A stretch of 64,000 nt of DNA from assembly GCA_900466575.1 (NCBI GenBank), contig UBMP01000011.1, forward strand, positions 248,001 to 312,000, in the 5' to 3' direction. The notes beneath the pieces are model-generated. The model searched no databases. It saw only the letters and a program-made list of their open reading frames with translations, and had not been told where the DNA came from. Source of the stretch: Hyphomicrobiales bacterium (GTDB taxonomy: Bacteria; Pseudomonadota; Alphaproteobacteria; Rhizobiales; Rhizobiaceae). Within the stretch, counting starts at the first letter, position 1. Each line of letters opens with the position of its first letter. Positions 8,181-17,159 of the stretch are shown here, one piece after another. A program made the translations under genes and the position numbers.

Positions 8181-9302
8181 TTAGAGGCCGGTTTCCTTGT
8201 AGGTGTACTTGCCGTCGGAGCCCTTGCCCCAGGTGTACATCGTGTAGTCCGGACGGGTGATGTCGCCCTTGGCGTCGAAGCCGATGTCGCCGATCACGGT
8301 CTTGAACGGACCCTTGGCCTTGGCAGCTTCTGCGACAGCGGTCGGATCGGTCTTGCCGGCGGCCTTGGCAGCCTGCGCGAAGATCTGAACGGCAGCGTAG
8401 GAGTAGAGCGTGTAGGCTTCCGGCTCGAAGCCGGCCTTGCGGAACTTCTCGACAGCTTCCTTGGCGTTCGGGTTGTTACGCGGATCCGGCGGGAAGGTCA
8501 TCAGCGTGCCGTTGACGGCGTCGCCAGCGATCGAGGCGAGTTCGTTCGAGGTGATGCCGTCGCCCGACATCATCGTGGCCTTGACGCCCTGGTCAGCCAT
8601 CTGACGCAGGATGAGGCCGGCTTCCGTGTGCAGACCGCCGTAATAGACCATGTCTACGCCGGCGCCCTTCATCTTGGCGATGAGCGCGGAATAGTCCTTT
8701 TCGCCCGGCTGAATGCCTTCATACATCACTTCGGTGATGCCGGCAGCGTTCAGAGCCTTCTTGGTTTCGTCAGCGAGGCCCTGGCCATAAGGCGTCTTGT
8801 CGTGAACGACGGCAACCTTGGCCTTCGGGAAGTGCTTGGCGATGTAAGCGCCGGCAACTGCGCCCTGCTGGTCGTCACGGCCGCAGGTACGGAACGTGTT
8901 CCACAGGCCGCGCTCGGTGAACTTCGGGTTGGTCGAGGCAGGCGTGATCTGCATGATGCCGTTTTCGGCATAAACTTCAGACGCCGGGATCGAAACGCCG
9001 GAGTTGAAGTGACCGACGACGAACTTCACGCCGTCAGCAACGAACTTGTTGGCAACCGAGATGCCCTGCTTCGGGTCGGAAACGTCGTCGCCGAGTTCGA
9101 TGACGACCTTCTCGCCGTTGATGCCACCAGCTGCGTTGATGTCTGCGACAGCCTGTTCGGCACCCTTCTGAAGCTGCGCGCCGAAAGCGGCGTTCGGGCC
9201 AGTCAGGGGGCCAGCAACGCCGATGAGCAGGTCAGCCCGTGCAGCGCCGCTGTAGGCAACCATTGCGATCAGCGCAACGGCGGACAGAAGTGATTTTTTC
9301 AT
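8181..9302 (-). CDS. livK: Branched-chain amino acid ABC transporter, substrate-binding protein
   Basis: 373 aa periplasmic protein with a signal peptide ([20 protein letters not shown], cleavage near ARA-D) and the type I periplasmic-binding fold of LivJ/LivK/Bra[21 protein letters not shown] at the start, [20 protein letters not shown], and the [17 protein letters not shown] helix near the end. ATG 9302 has GGGAG upstream. It is the last gene of the minus-strand liv cluster after a ~115-base gap, which often allows higher expression of the binding protein. Family members bind Leu/Ile/Val, and some bind other amino acids. Confidence 0.93.
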   Translation of the reverse strand: MKKSLLSAVALIAMVAYSGAARADLLIGVAGPLTGPNAAFGAQLQKGAEQAVADINAAGGINGEKVVIELGDDVSDPKQGISVANKFVADGVKFVVGHFNSGVSIPASEVYAENGIMQITPASTNPKFTERGLWNTFRTCGRDDQQGAVAGAYIAKHFPKAKVAVVHDKTPYGQGLADETKKALNAAGITEVMYEGIQPGEKDYSALIAKMKGAGVDMVYYGGLHTEAGLILRQMADQGVKATMMSGDGITSNELASIAGDAVNGTLMTFPPDPRNNPNAKEAVEKFRKAGFEPEAYTLYSYAAVQIFAQAAKAAGKTDPTAVAEAAKAKGPFKTVIGDIGFDAKGDITRPDYTMYTWGKGSDGKYTYKETGL

Positions 9303-9418
9303 TCTGTAACTCCCAAATTCAAGCGGGTCAGTTTGTTGATTAGCCAATGCAATACCCACCAAAGATCGCACCGGCAATTTAAGAAGCGGAGCGTGACGCC
9401 CTGCTTCCGTCCCTCTGG

Positions 9419-9781
9419 TCAGGCCTTGTCCTTCCAGGAGAAAGGCGAGGCCTTTTCATAAAGCCAGTAGTAGGCGTTCACCATCTGATTGGTCCGCGTG
9501 TAGCGGTAGCCAGCGGTAGAGAACACCAAAAGTACAACGAAGTCCATGACATAAAACAAGGGCGCCTGGCCAAAGAACATCGGGCCGTTAAACAGCGCGT
9601 GATGGATGAAGCGAACTGCCACGGCAAGAAGCAGCGTGTAGATCACGACAGCCGGATAATTCTTCCAGCTCTGAGAGGCACCCTTTCCGCTCATCCATGC
9701 CGTCCAGAAGCAGAGCAGCATTACGACAACGCGGATCACGGTGTGGACGGTATCGTCGGATTCGAAAAACAACCCTTGCAT
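9419..9781 (-). CDS. Small liv-linked membrane protein (DUF6867-like)
   Basis: 120 aa with about three hydrophobic segments ([37 protein letters not shown] and [20 protein letters not shown]) and a short charged tail. I recognise it as the small membrane protein that accompanies liv operons in rhizobia (I believe DUF6867), with no assigned function. It lies 22 bases behind livF and in front of livK on the same strand, so it should be co-transcribed. It could modulate or assemble the transporter, but that is speculation. Confidence 0.75.
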   Translation of the reverse strand: MQGLFFESDDTVHTVIRVVVMLLCFWTAWMSGKGASQSWKNYPAVVIYTLLLAVAVRFIHHALFNGPMFFGQAPLFYVMDFVVLLVFSTAGYRYTRTNQMVNAYYWLYEKASPFSWKDKA

Positions 9782-9803
9782 GATTACTCTCCCTGTTCCG
9801 ACA

Positions 9804-10532
9804 TCAATGCGCCCCGCCTTCCAGATAGGCCGCGCGGACCTCCGGATTGGCGAGAAGTTCCGAGCCCGAACCGCTCATCGTGATCGAGCCGTTCACCAGA
9901 ACATAGGCGCGGTGCGACAGTTTCAGCGCGGCAAAAGCGTTCTGTTCGACGAGGAACACGGTCAGGCCCTGCTGTTCGTTGAGCAGCTTGATGGCCGCGA
10001 AAATCTGCTTGGACACCAGCGGTGCGAGGCCGAGCGAAGGCTCGTCCAGCATGAGCAGCTTGGGACGGGCCATCAGCGCGCGGGCGATCGCCAGCATCTG
10101 CTGTTCGCCGCCCGAAAGCGTGCCGCCCCGCTGGAACTGGCGTTCCTTGAGACGCGGGAAGAGCGTGAACATCTTCTCCACGTCTTCATTGAAGAACTTC
10201 TGGTTATCCAGGCTCGCGCCCATCTGCAGGTTTTCGTAGACCGTCATGCGCGGGAAGATACGGCGACCTTCCGGCGACTGGGCGATCCGGAGACGCGCGA
10301 TCTCGTGCGTCGGCATGTGGGTGATGTCCTGACCCTCGAAGATGACCTTGCCGGTGCGCGCCTGCGGGCTGCCGCAGATGGTCATCATCAGGGTGGATTT
10401 GCCGGCGCCGTTGGCGCCGATGAGGCTGACGATCTCGCCCTTCTTCACCTCGACATCGACACCGGCCAGTGCGCGGATGTTTCCGTAGAAGGTTTCGACG
10501 CCTTCAACCTTGAGCAATGTTTCAGCGGTCAT
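9804..10532 (-). CDS. livF: Branched-chain amino acid ABC transporter, ATPase LivF
   Basis: 242 aa cytoplasmic ATPase. Walker A is GANGAGKSTLM, the signature is LSGGEQQMLAIARAL, Walker B is LLMLDEPSLGLAP, and the H-loop region reads VFLVEQNAFAAL. Length and sequence fit LivF, the partner of LivG. Its start codon overlaps the livG stop at 10532, showing translational coupling inside livHMGF. Confidence 0.96.
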   Translation of the reverse strand: MTAETLLKVEGVETFYGNIRALAGVDVEVKKGEIVSLIGANGAGKSTLMMTICGSPQARTGKVIFEGQDITHMPTHEIARLRIAQSPEGRRIFPRMTVYENLQMGASLDNQKFFNEDVEKMFTLFPRLKERQFQRGGTLSGGEQQMLAIARALMARPKLLMLDEPSLGLAPLVSKQIFAAIKLLNEQQGLTVFLVEQNAFAALKLSHRAYVLVNGSITMSGSGSELLANPEVRAAYLEGGAH

Positions 10533-11398
10533 CAGTTCGCGCCCTCTTCGACTTCATGACGAACGGTTTCCACTTCATCATCATCGACGCCGAGATAGGC
10601 GGCGATGACGCGCGGGTCGTTCTTCACATGGGCGGGGTCCCCGTCGGAAATCTTCTGGCCGTATTCGAGAACCACGACGTGGTCGGAGATTTCCATGACC
10701 ACGGACATGTCGTGCTCGATCAGGAGGAGGGACGTTCCGTTGTCGGCACGGATCGAGCGCAGCAGCTTGTTCAGCTCCTGCGATTCACGCGGGTTCAGGC
10801 CTGCGGCGGGTTCATCGAGGCAGAGCAGTTCCGGTCCCGTGCACATCGCGCGGGCGATTTCCAGACGACGCTGGGCGCCGTAGGGAAGGTCGCCGGCCGG
10901 GTCGTCGGCGCGGTCGATCAGGCTCGCCTTCTCCAGCCAATAGCGAGCCTTTTCGGTCGCTTCCTTGCTGGCGTCCTTGTAGGACTTGAAGCCGAGGAGG
11001 CCGAGAACCGTGTAGCCCGAGGCCTTCATCAGCGCGTTATGCTGGGCGACGAGCAGGTTTTCCAGAAGAGTGAGCCCCGAGAAGAGCCGGATGTTCTGGA
11101 AGGTGCGGGCGACCTTGGCGTCGCGCGTCACTTCAAAGTCGGCCATGCGCTCCAGAAAGAAGGACTTGCCGTCCTTCTGCTGCATGGAAATCATGCCCAT
11201 CGTCGGCTTGTAGAAGCCGGTGATGCAGTTGAAAACCGTCGTCTTGCCGGCACCGTTCGGGCCGATGAGGGCCGTGATCTCGCCGCGACGGACTTCGAAC
11301 GAGAGGTCGTTGATGGCCATGAGCCCACCAAACCGCATCGACAGATGCTCGACCTTCAGGATTGCGTCATTGTTCATGGTAGATGCCATCGCGCTCAT
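10532..11398 (-). CDS. livG: Branched-chain amino acid ABC transporter, ATPase LivG
   Basis: 288 aa. Walker A is GPNGAGKTTVFNCITGFYKP, the signature LPYGAQRRLEIARAM, Walker B ELLCLDEPAAGLNP, and the H-loop LLLIEHDMSVVMEISDHVVV. The LivG type is clear from the long insertion between Walker A and signature. The ATG at 11398 overlaps the livM stop (ATGA); a downstream ATG at codon 8 is also possible. The acidic C-terminal tail (DDDEVETVRHEVEEGAN) is longer than in enteric LivG. Confidence 0.96.
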   Translation of the reverse strand: MSAMASTMNNDAILKVEHLSMRFGGLMAINDLSFEVRRGEITALIGPNGAGKTTVFNCITGFYKPTMGMISMQQKDGKSFFLERMADFEVTRDAKVARTFQNIRLFSGLTLLENLLVAQHNALMKASGYTVLGLLGFKSYKDASKEATEKARYWLEKASLIDRADDPAGDLPYGAQRRLEIARAMCTGPELLCLDEPAAGLNPRESQELNKLLRSIRADNGTSLLLIEHDMSVVMEISDHVVVLEYGQKISDGDPAHVKNDPRVIAAYLGVDDDEVETVRHEVEEGAN

Positions 11399-12783
11399 CA
11401 GCCGTGTCCTTCCTTGGTGAAGGAGCCGGAGACGTTCTTGCGCTCGAAGAGGAAAGCCGTGGGTTCGCGACTGCCGACGAAACCGCGCGGTCTCACCAGC
11501 ATCATGGTGATCATGGCAAGACCGAAGATCAGCATGCGATAAAGTTCCGGCGTGAAATCGGGGCCGAAGATGTGCTTCAGGAAGTCCATCTCGCGCAGGA
11601 GTTCCGTACCGCCGACCATGGCAATCGCAGCAATCGCGATACCGGTCAGCGAGCCCATGCCGCCGAGAACCACGATCGACAGGATGACGGCCGATTCGAG
11701 GAAGACGAAGGATTCCGGCGATACGAAGCCCTGGCGCGCGGCGAAGAACGAGCCGGCAAATCCGCCGAACATCGCGCCGATGGCAAAGGCCGTCAGCTTC
11801 GTCGTCACCGTGTTGATACCGAGCGAGCGGCAGGCGATCTCGTCTTCACGCAACGCTTCCCAGGCGCGACCGATCGGCAGGCGACGCAGCCGGATCGTGA
11901 CGAAGGCCGTCAGCAGGCAAAGCAGCAGGATGAGATAGAAGAGGAAGACCTTGTAGTAGGCCGAGGACATGGGAAGATTGAAAATCTTCGCAAATCCGTG
12001 CGGCGAGGCATCGAAGGGAATGCCGAAGAGGGTGATCTTCGGAATGCCGGAAATGCCGAACGTGCCCTGGGTGACATCCTGCCAGTTGATGAGAACGAGG
12101 CGGATAATTTCCCCGAAGGCGAGCGTCACGATGGCGAGGTAATCGCCCTTGAGCCGCAGGACGGGGAAGCCGAGAATGATCCCCCAGAAGGCCGAGAGAA
12201 TACCGGCGAGCGGGAGCAGGATCCAGAACGAGAAGCCGAAATTGATCGACAGCAGCGCGTAGGAATAGGCCCCGACCGCATAGAAAGCGACATAGCCCAG
12301 GTCGAGCAGGCCGGCGAGCCCGACGACGATGTTCAGGCCCCAGGCGAGCATCACGTAGATCAGGATCTGGATACCGAAATTGTCGATGTATTTCAGCGAT
12401 CCTTGAGCGCCGAAGAGCGACAGGATGATCGGGGGATAGAGAACCAGCGCCAGGATGGCGAGCTTCGAGAAGTTGCGCTTCACGAAGCCGGCATCCGTTG
12501 TCTGCGCAGGTGCGGCGTCCTTGGCTGCCTTTCTGGCGGTGCGCCACGGCTGCAGCCAGGCGACCATCGCAAAGCGGCCGACGAATGCAATGATGACGAA
12601 GATGGCCAGCAGGCCCCAGCGCGGCACGAGGATGAGTTCGTTGCGCATGTTCTGGTCGGTCTTGAGGCCGACGAACAGCACGAACATGAGGAAGGTCATG
12701 ACGGCGGTGAACGTCGCTTCGCGAAGCGCCTTTGCCGTCAGCGAGCCCGTCGAAGCGGTCGAGGGATTGGTCACAGTTGCCAT
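11398..12783 (-). CDS. livM: Branched-chain amino acid ABC transporter, permease LivM
   Basis: 461 aa inner-membrane permease. The C-terminal ~320 residues are the conserved LivM region ([22 protein letters not shown], then a run of helices and [20 protein letters not shown], the EAA-like coupling loop). The first ~120 residues add three extra helices, as usual in alphaproteobacterial LivM. It stands 4 bases from livH and overlaps livG. Confidence 0.95.
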   Translation of the reverse strand: MATVTNPSTASTGSLTAKALREATFTAVMTFLMFVLFVGLKTDQNMRNELILVPRWGLLAIFVIIAFVGRFAMVAWLQPWRTARKAAKDAAPAQTTDAGFVKRNFSKLAILALVLYPPIILSLFGAQGSLKYIDNFGIQILIYVMLAWGLNIVVGLAGLLDLGYVAFYAVGAYSYALLSINFGFSFWILLPLAGILSAFWGIILGFPVLRLKGDYLAIVTLAFGEIIRLVLINWQDVTQGTFGISGIPKITLFGIPFDASPHGFAKIFNLPMSSAYYKVFLFYLILLLCLLTAFVTIRLRRLPIGRAWEALREDEIACRSLGINTVTTKLTAFAIGAMFGGFAGSFFAARQGFVSPESFVFLESAVILSIVVLGGMGSLTGIAIAAIAMVGGTELLREMDFLKHIFGPDFTPELYRMLIFGLAMITMMLVRPRGFVGSREPTAFLFERKNVSGSFTKEGHG

Positions 12784-12787
12784 CGGA

Positions 12788-13690
12788 TCAGACCTTTTCG
12801 ACTTCAGGACGGCCGAGCAGACCGGACGGCTTGAAGATCAACACGAAAGCCAGGATCGCGAAGGTCGCAACGTCCTTGTAGGCAATCGTGAAATAGGCCG
12901 ACCAGAGCGATTCGATGAGGCCGATCAGGAGGCCACCGATCACGGCGCCGGGTAGGGAACCGATGCCGCCGAGAACGGCTGCCGTGAAGGCCTTGACGCC
13001 CGGCACGAAGCCATCGGTGAAGACGATGACGCCGTAGTACATCAGGAACATCGTGCCTGCGACGGCGGCAAGCGCTGCGCCCATGACGAAGGTGATGGAA
13101 ATCGTGCGGTCGACGTCGATGCCGAGAAGTGCGGCCATCTTGCGGTCCTGCTCGGTGGCGCGCTGGGCACGCCCCAGGGGCGTCTTTTCAACGATGTACC
13201 AGAAGGCGGCCAGAAGGGCGACCGTGATGATCACGATGACGATCTGCTTCAGCGAGATCGAGATGCCTTCGATCGTGTAGACCGAGTTGACCATCTGCGG
13301 GATCGGCTTGTTGCGCGGGCCTTGCGTCACCTGGATGAAGTTGGACAGCGCGATCGAAACGCCGATGGCGGTGATCAGCGGAGCCAGCCGGAACGATCCG
13401 CGCAAGGGTCGATAGGCGACGCGCTCGATCGACCAGTTCCACAGGCTTGTGGCGGCCATGGCCACGATCAGCATGCAAAGCAACGCCACCGCAATCGGGG
13501 CGCCGCCGAAAACCGTCATGATGAGGAGATAGACGATCAGGCCGGCGAAACCGCCCAGCATGAAGATATCGCCGTGGGCGAAATTGATCATGCCGATGAT
13601 GCCATAAACCATCGTATAGCCGATCGCGATCAGGCCATAGATGGAGCCAAGAGTCAGCCCATTGATGAGCTGCTGGATGAAATACTCCAT
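12788..13690 (-). CDS. livH: Branched-chain amino acid ABC transporter, permease LivH
   Basis: 300 aa inner-membrane permease, first gene of the cluster. Diagnostic segments are [36 protein letters not shown] and the coupling loop [13 protein letters not shown]-like stretch ([20 protein letters not shown]). It is the paired permease of LivM. The gene runs away from urtA; the 469-base gap between the two must hold both promoters. Confidence 0.95.
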   Translation of the reverse strand: MEYFIQQLINGLTLGSIYGLIAIGYTMVYGIIGMINFAHGDIFMLGGFAGLIVYLLIMTVFGGAPIAVALLCMLIVAMAATSLWNWSIERVAYRPLRGSFRLAPLITAIGVSIALSNFIQVTQGPRNKPIPQMVNSVYTIEGISISLKQIVIVIITVALLAAFWYIVEKTPLGRAQRATEQDRKMAALLGIDVDRTISITFVMGAALAAVAGTMFLMYYGVIVFTDGFVPGVKAFTAAVLGGIGSLPGAVIGGLLIGLIESLWSAYFTIAYKDVATFAILAFVLIFKPSGLLGRPEVEKV

Positions 13691-14058
13691 ATTTTTCCCC
13701 TAGATGCCTGTTGTTCCATGCATCTTTTTATTGCGTGCCTTATTTTTGGGCTTTGGCACATACCTCATTCCATACCGCTTTCGGTCCAAAAGGGAAGAGA
13801 AAACTTCCGGTTTTTATCGTTCCTGACGATACCCTCCGGTACGGTTCGGATTTTTGCCCTGCAATATGAGAGGCAGGGCTCGAATCGAGAAGGGCGAAAT
13901 AGTTTTTCCGTTTCGTCAAGGCCGATGAAAAGCGCTTTGGACTTCCCTTGCAGCAATTTCACACGAGGGAAGCGGGTTCCGATGCCGGGCGCGACAAAAA
14001 ATGTCTGAAATGCGACGGTCCCCAGGCATGTTCGAATTTCCTGAATTGCCCCTTGTCC

Positions 14059-14074
14059 TACGTCAATTGACGTA
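14059..14074. promoter_or_regulatory. 16-bp perfect palindrome upstream of urtA
   Basis: TACGTCAATTGACGTA is fully self-complementary and sits 86 bases before the urtA start. A palindrome this long in a divergent promoter region is probably a transcription-factor site. I cannot assign the factor. Confidence 0.5.
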
Positions 14075-14101
14075 TGTCGCACTGCACAAAGCCGTCCGAT
14101 A

Positions 14102-14116
14102 GTGCACGGGCCTTGC
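14102..14116 (+). promoter_or_regulatory. Possible sigma-54 promoter of urtA
   Basis: GTGCACGGGCCTTGC matches the sigma-54 pattern TGGCACG-N4-TTGC except that the first G of the -24 GG is T; the 10-base spacing to the -12 GC is correct. Urea uptake genes are under NtrC control in many bacteria, which makes it plausible, but the mismatch is at a key base and no standard NtrC site was found. Confidence 0.3.
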
Positions 14117-14159
14117 GGCAGACCGCCGCCAACACAAATTCCAGAGGGGTTTTCGAGTC

Positions 14160-15446
14160 ATGAATTTCAAGACCAAACTCATGGGCCTGGCGCTTGCCGC
14201 CGCCATGTCTTCCACTGCGATTTCCGGCGCGTTTGCCGAAGACACGATCAAGGTCGGCGTTCTGCATTCGCTGTCGGGCACGATGGCGATCTCCGAGACG
14301 ACGTTGAAGGACGTCATGCTCATGCTCATCGACGAGCAGAACAAGAAGGGCGGCCTTCTCGGCAAGAAGCTCGAGCCGGTCGTCGTCGACCCGGCCTCGA
14401 ACTGGCCGCTGTTTGCCGAAAAGGCCCGCGAGCTGATCTCCAAGGACAAGGTTGCCGCCGTGTTCGGCTGCTGGACTTCCTCTTCGCGCAAGTCTGTCCT
14501 GCCGGTCTTCGAAGAGCTGAACTCGATCCTCTTCTACCCCGTTCAGTATGAAGGCGAAGAATCCTCGCGCAACATCTTCTACACGGGCGCTGCTCCGAAC
14601 CAGCAGGCGATCCCGGCCGTCGACTACCTGATGGAAAAGGAAGGTGTGAAGCGCTTCGTTCTGGAAGGCACCGACTACGTCTATCCGCAGACGACCAACA
14701 AGATCCTCAAGGCCTATTTGATCTCCAAGGGCGTCAAGGCCGAGGACATCAAGGTCAACTACACGCCGTTCGGCTTCTCGGATTGGCAGGCTGAAGTGGC
14801 CGCGATCAAGAAATTCGGCTCCGAAGGCAAGAAGACGGCCGTCGTTTCCACCATCAACGGCGATGCCAACGTTCCCTTCTACAAGGAACTCGGCAACCAG
14901 GGCATCAAGGCCGAGGATATCCCGGTCGTGGCCTTCTCGGTCGGCGAAGAAGAACTCTCCGGCATGGATACGAAGCCGCTCGTCGGCCATCTGGCCGCCT
15001 GGAACTACTTCGAATCGGTTGATACGCCGGCCAATGCCGAGTTCATCAAGGAATGGCACGCATTCACCAAGAACGACAAGCGCACGACCAACGACCCGAT
15101 GGAAGCCGCCTATATCGGCTTCAATGCCTGGGTGAAGGCCGTCGAGGCTGCCGGCACGACCGACACCGACAAGGTGCTCGACACGATCATCGGCGTTACC
15201 GTTCCGAACCTCTCGGGCGGCTATGCGACCGTCATGCCGAACCACCACATCACCAAGCCGGTTCTCATTGGCGAAATCCAGGACAACGGCCAGTTCGACA
15301 TCGTTCAGCAGACGCCTGAAGTCGTCGGCGACGAATGGTCTGACTACCTGCCGGACTCCAAGGACCTGATCTCGGATTGGCGTAAGCCGCTTAACTGCGG
15401 CAACTTCAACGTCAAGACCGGCAAGTGCGGCGGCAAGGGCTCCTGA
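14160..15446 (+). CDS. urtA: Urea ABC transporter, substrate-binding protein UrtA
   Basis: 428 aa periplasmic protein. A signal peptide (MNFKTKLMGLALAAAMSSTA, cleavage after AFA) precedes the UrtA-specific start DTIKVGVLHSLSGTMAISET. The family motifs FGCWTSSSRKSVLPVFEEL, NSILFYPVQYEGEE and GAAPNQQAIPAVDYL separate it from LivK. It heads urtABCDE, which feeds urea to the urease encoded immediately downstream. Confidence 0.97.
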   Translation: MNFKTKLMGLALAAAMSSTAISGAFAEDTIKVGVLHSLSGTMAISETTLKDVMLMLIDEQNKKGGLLGKKLEPVVVDPASNWPLFAEKARELISKDKVAAVFGCWTSSSRKSVLPVFEELNSILFYPVQYEGEESSRNIFYTGAAPNQQAIPAVDYLMEKEGVKRFVLEGTDYVYPQTTNKILKAYLISKGVKAEDIKVNYTPFGFSDWQAEVAAIKKFGSEGKKTAVVSTINGDANVPFYKELGNQGIKAEDIPVVAFSVGEEELSGMDTKPLVGHLAAWNYFESVDTPANAEFIKEWHAFTKNDKRTTNDPMEAAYIGFNAWVKAVEAAGTTDTDKVLDTIIGVTVPNLSGGYATVMPNHHITKPVLIGEIQDNGQFDIVQQTPEVVGDEWSDYLPDSKDLISDWRKPLNCGNFNVKTGKCGGKGS

Positions 15447-15466
15447 TCCTTCAACGAATGTCATGG

Positions 15467-15495
15467 AGGCGGGCGCTCTGGCGCCCGCCTTCTCC
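15467..15495 (+). terminator. urtA-urtB intercistronic hairpin
   Basis: Perfect 10-base arms AGGCGGGCGC and GCGCCCGCCT with a TCTG loop, followed by pyrimidine-rich TCTCCCTTTC but no clean T-run. It lies 20 bases after urtA and 36 before urtB. It may be a partial terminator or an mRNA-stabilising stem giving more UrtA than UrtBCDE. Confidence 0.65.
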
Positions 15496-15530
15496 CTTTC
15501 CTGACACGACCTGAAAATCGATTGAGGCCC

Positions 15531-17159
15531 ATGTTCAAAGCGATCCAGACATTCATCGGCGCCCTGATTCTGGCCTTGTTCGTCGCCATGCCAGGTGCCC
15601 ATTTCGCGGCCCGCGCCGCCGAAGCGAACAGCGCGATGGTCAATGCGCTTGCATCCGACAATTTCAAAACCATCGAAGATGCGGTCAACGCACTCGCCGC
15701 CACCGGCGATGCCGCGGTCGTTCCCGCGCTCGAGGCGCTGGCCGATGGCGAGCTTTATTTCCGCAAGGTCGACAAGCAGGTCTTCATCACCGAAAAGTCC
15801 GGCTCCAATTTCAAGCTCATCGATCCGCTGACGCAAAAGGCTGTCGGCGAAGAGCAGAAGGCGGCCATCGACAAGATCAGGGTCAATAACAGCCTGCGTC
15901 GCGCCATTCGCGATGCACTGGGCGGCTTGACGCTGCAGTCCAAGGACCGCGCCGTGCGCCTGACGGCTGCGCAGACCATTCTCAAGTCTCCCAATGCCGA
16001 GGCAGTGCCTGCGCTCGATGCGGCTCTTGCCAAGGAGACCGATGGCGAAGTCAAGAAGGCGATGACGCAGGCGCGCGCCGCGTCAGTGCTGCTTTCCACT
16101 CTCGGGCCGGATGAAAAATCGAAGGCGATTGCCGAAATCCGCGCCATTGGCGGGCAGGATTCGCTGTCACTTCTCTCCTCGATTGCCGGCACGGTGGATG
16201 ACAGCCTCAAGCCGCAGGTTGCCTCCGCGATTGCCTCCATCAACAGTTCCCTCGAACTCTGGAACGCCGCGCAATATGTCTGGTATGGCATCTCGCTGAG
16301 CTCGGTCCTGCTTCTCGCGGCCATTGGCCTTGCCATCACCTTCGGCGTCATGGGCATCATCAACATGGCGCATGGCGAGATGGTCATGCTAGGCGCCTAT
16401 TCGACCTATGTCGTGCAGGAGGTTATCCGCCAGAATGCGCCGGGCCTGTTCGACTGGTCGCTGGCCATCGCTCTGCCCATCGCGTTTCTCGTCGCGGCAC
16501 TCGTCGGCCTTGCCATCGAACGTCTCGTCATCCGCCATCTCTATGGCCGTCCGCTGGAAACGCTGCTGGCGACCTGGGGTATTTCGCTCATCCTGCAGCA
16601 GGCTGTGCGCTCCATATTCGGCGCCAACAACCGCGAAGTGGGCAACCCCTCGTGGATGTCCGGCGCCTTCGAACTCGGCGGGCTGACGATCACCTGGAAC
16701 CGCATGTGGATCGTCATCTTCACGCTCGGCGTTTTCTTCGCGCTGCTCACGCTTCTCAAGCGCTCGCCGATCGGGCTGCAGATGCGCGCCGTCACGCAGA
16801 ACCGGCGCATGGCCTCGTCGATGGGCATTCGCACGCCCTGGGTCGATGCCATGACCTTCGCGCTTGGCTCCGGTATTGCGGGTATCGCCGGTGTGGCCCT
16901 CTCGCAGATCGACAACGTCTCGCCGAACCTCGGCCAGGGCTACATCATCGACAGCTTCATGGTCGTGGTTTTCGGCGGTGTCGGCAATCTCTGGGGGACG
17001 CTTGTCGGGGCGCTGTCCCTCGGCATCGTCAACAAGTTCCTTGAACCTTACGCGGGCGCAGTGCTCGGAAAGATCATCGTTCTCGTGCTCATCATTCTCT
17101 TCATCCAGAAAAGACCGCGCGGCCTCTTCGCGCTCAAGGGAAGGGCGGTGGAAGCATGA
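15531..17159 (+). CDS. urtB: Urea ABC transporter, permease UrtB
   Basis: 542 aa. An N-terminal signal or membrane segment is followed by a ~200-residue Ala-rich helical-repeat domain (HEAT-like: TIEDAVNALAATGDAAVVPA and similar) and then the LivH-like permease (~245-540) with GIINMAHGEMVMLGAYSTY and a coupling loop at NRRMASSMGI. This long N-terminal domain is a normal feature of UrtB. ATG 15531 is preferred over a TTG three codons upstream. It overlaps urtC by 4 bases. Confidence 0.95.
   Translation: MFKAIQTFIGALILALFVAMPGAHFAARAAEANSAMVNALASDNFKTIEDAVNALAATGDAAVVPALEALADGELYFRKVDKQVFITEKSGSNFKLIDPLTQKAVGEEQKAAIDKIRVNNSLRRAIRDALGGLTLQSKDRAVRLTAAQTILKSPNAEAVPALDAALAKETDGEVKKAMTQARAASVLLSTLGPDEKSKAIAEIRAIGGQDSLSLLSSIAGTVDDSLKPQVASAIASINSSLELWNAAQYVWYGISLSSVLLLAAIGLAITFGVMGIINMAHGEMVMLGAYSTYVVQEVIRQNAPGLFDWSLAIALPIAFLVAALVGLAIERLVIRHLYGRPLETLLATWGISLILQQAVRSIFGANNREVGNPSWMSGAFELGGLTITWNRMWIVIFTLGVFFALLTLLKRSPIGLQMRAVTQNRRMASSMGIRTPWVDAMTFALGSGIAGIAGVALSQIDNVSPNLGQGYIIDSFMVVVFGGVGNLWGTLVGALSLGIVNKFLEPYAGAVLGKIIVLVLIILFIQKRPRGLFALKGRAVEA

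Larger units (their letters stand above)
13691..14159. other. Divergent liv/urt intergenic region
   Basis: 469 bases without a convincing gene. Visible structure: a 7-bp hairpin (GCCCTGC/GCAGGGC, 13856-13879), a 16-base perfect palindrome at 14059-14074, a TGCAC/GTGCA dyad spaced by 14 bases (14083-14106), and a weak sigma-54-like element at 14102-14116. It must carry the livH promoter (minus) and the urtA promoter (plus). The urtA ribosome site is AGAGGGG about 10 bases before ATG 14160. Confidence 0.6.

Noticed and set aside
13741-13780. TTTGGCACATACC as a sigma-54 promoter
   Set aside because: Has TGGCAC but no TTGC at the right distance, and no gene starts nearby on that strand.
14083-14106. 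TGCAC-N14-GTGCA as an NtrC site
   Set aside because: The NtrC consensus has a 7-base spacer; twice that spacing is not a supported form, so only the dyad is reported.
14058-15836. 592-codon open frame on the minus strand opposite urtA
   Set aside because: Shadow of urtA and the urtB start; no domain and no sensible start region.
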